Below, piece after piece: positions 6,282 through 6,579 of a stretch of 6,579 bases of DNA. The DNA is from an uncultured Collinsella sp. (GTDB lineage Bacteria > Actinomycetota > Coriobacteriia > Coriobacteriales > Coriobacteriaceae). The notes beneath the pieces were generated by a model. The model was not told the DNA's origin and did not search any database. It saw only the letters and a program-made list of their open reading frames with translations. Each line of letters opens with the position of its first letter. The first letter of the stretch is position 1. The translations under genes were made by a program, and so were the position numbers. The stretch is from positions 1 through 6,579 of the forward strand of contig USPH01000080.1 in the NCBI GenBank assembly GCA_900556515.1. The letters are read 5' to 3'.

Positions 6282-6567
6282 CCACCACGCTTATTACGGT
6301 GCTGCCTGTGGGCTGGATCTTCTACACGGACGGCAGCTTGTCCGCAGAGGTATTTCTCACCACCATCATCCTGTCCATGAGCATTGTGGGACCTCTCATT
6401 GCCGCCATGGGCTTTGTGGATAATCTTGCCAAGGTGGGTACCATCGTAGGTTCGGTGGACGAGATCCTCCTGAAGCCGGAGCAGGATCACGGAACACAGC
6501 CGGCACAGCTGGGAAGACCGGATATCGCCTTGGATCATGTCTCCTTTGGGTATGCCCAGGACAAGGA
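6281..6567 (+). CDS. ABC exporter fragment (last membrane helices and start of ATPase domain), partial at both ends, probably foreign
   Basis: About 95 codons in the same frame as the hydrolase start. They contain two hydrophobic segments (TTLITVLPVGWIFY; EVFLTTIILSMSIVGPLIAA), a linker typical of fused permease-ATPase exporters (NLAKVGTIVGSVDEIL, then a polar Pro/Gln-rich stretch) and the opening of the nucleotide-binding domain (PDIALDHVSFGYAQDK), whose Tyr is the A-loop residue that stacks on adenine. The Walker A motif would follow but is cut by adapter. Codon use suggests a lower-GC Firmicute such as Lachnospiraceae, an inference from a short stretch. The transported substrate cannot be told. 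Confidence 0.75.
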
Positions 6568-6579
6568 CTGTCTCTTATA
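6568..6579 (-). other. Nextera/Tn5 mosaic-end adapter remnant, not genomic
   Basis: CTGTCTCTTATA is the first 12 bases of the reverse complement of the Tn5 mosaic end, the expected read-through at the far end of a tagmented fragment. Translated it gives a false C-terminal tail (CLL...). Together with bases 1-28 it shows the contig is bounded by adapter on both sides. Confidence 0.93.

Noticed and set aside
6050..6538. Minus-strand 162-residue frame spanning the junction
   Set aside because: It crosses rbsK, the hydrolase start and the foreign fragment, has no recognisable motif, and is a shadow frame.
6206..6579. A genuine novel nucleoside hydrolase-ABC exporter fusion protein
   Set aside because: The hydrolase catalytic body is absent, the exporter enters mid-membrane domain, codon use shifts, and the segment ends in adapter. 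Chimerism is far more likely.

Overview
The window reads as a short-read contig from a high-GC actinobacterial genome, most likely a gut Coriobacteriia member resembling Collinsella or its relatives. This placement is inference. It rests on the GC-rich codon use, a PRC-barrel/MgtE_N/CBS-type membrane protein next to an NRAMP-related magnesium transporter (a family characterised from Eggerthella lenta), and the overall protein style. No rRNA or other marker gene is present to confirm it.

Both ends carry untrimmed Nextera (Tn5) library adapter: bases 1-28 on the left and 6568-6579 on the right. The apparent N-terminus MCIRDR of the first reading frame is translated adapter, not protein. The last ~290 bases (from about 6281) switch abruptly from a nucleoside hydrolase to the middle of an unrelated ABC exporter with different codon preference. 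I read this as a chimeric join.

Layout: (1) 30-2698, plus strand: a 5'-truncated MgtE_N/CBS protein with a divergent five-helix membrane domain, followed 8 bases later by an NRAMP-family transporter with DAGG and APW replacing the manganese-type DPGN and MPH signatures. Together they look like a magnesium uptake operon, ending in a strong intrinsic terminator at 2721-2751. (2) 2809-5025, minus strand: a 738-residue OatA-like cell-surface O-acyltransferase (acyltransferase-3 membrane domain plus extracytoplasmic SGNH domain). (3) 5026-5212: a divergent intergenic region with an inverted repeat, a minus-strand -10 candidate and the rbsK ribosome binding site. (4) 5213-6280, plus strand: ribokinase, then the first 25 codons of a nucleoside hydrolase. 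This is a compact nucleoside/ribose salvage pair: the hydrolase would release ribose and the kinase would phosphorylate it. (5) 6281-6567: the foreign ABC exporter fragment.

The most interesting genuine biology is the Mg2+ module, where a sensor-like MgtE relative with an apparently degenerate channel domain is coupled to a separate NRAMP-type transporter. The most important caution is the adapter and chimera artefacts, which create false protein ends and a false in-frame fusion.
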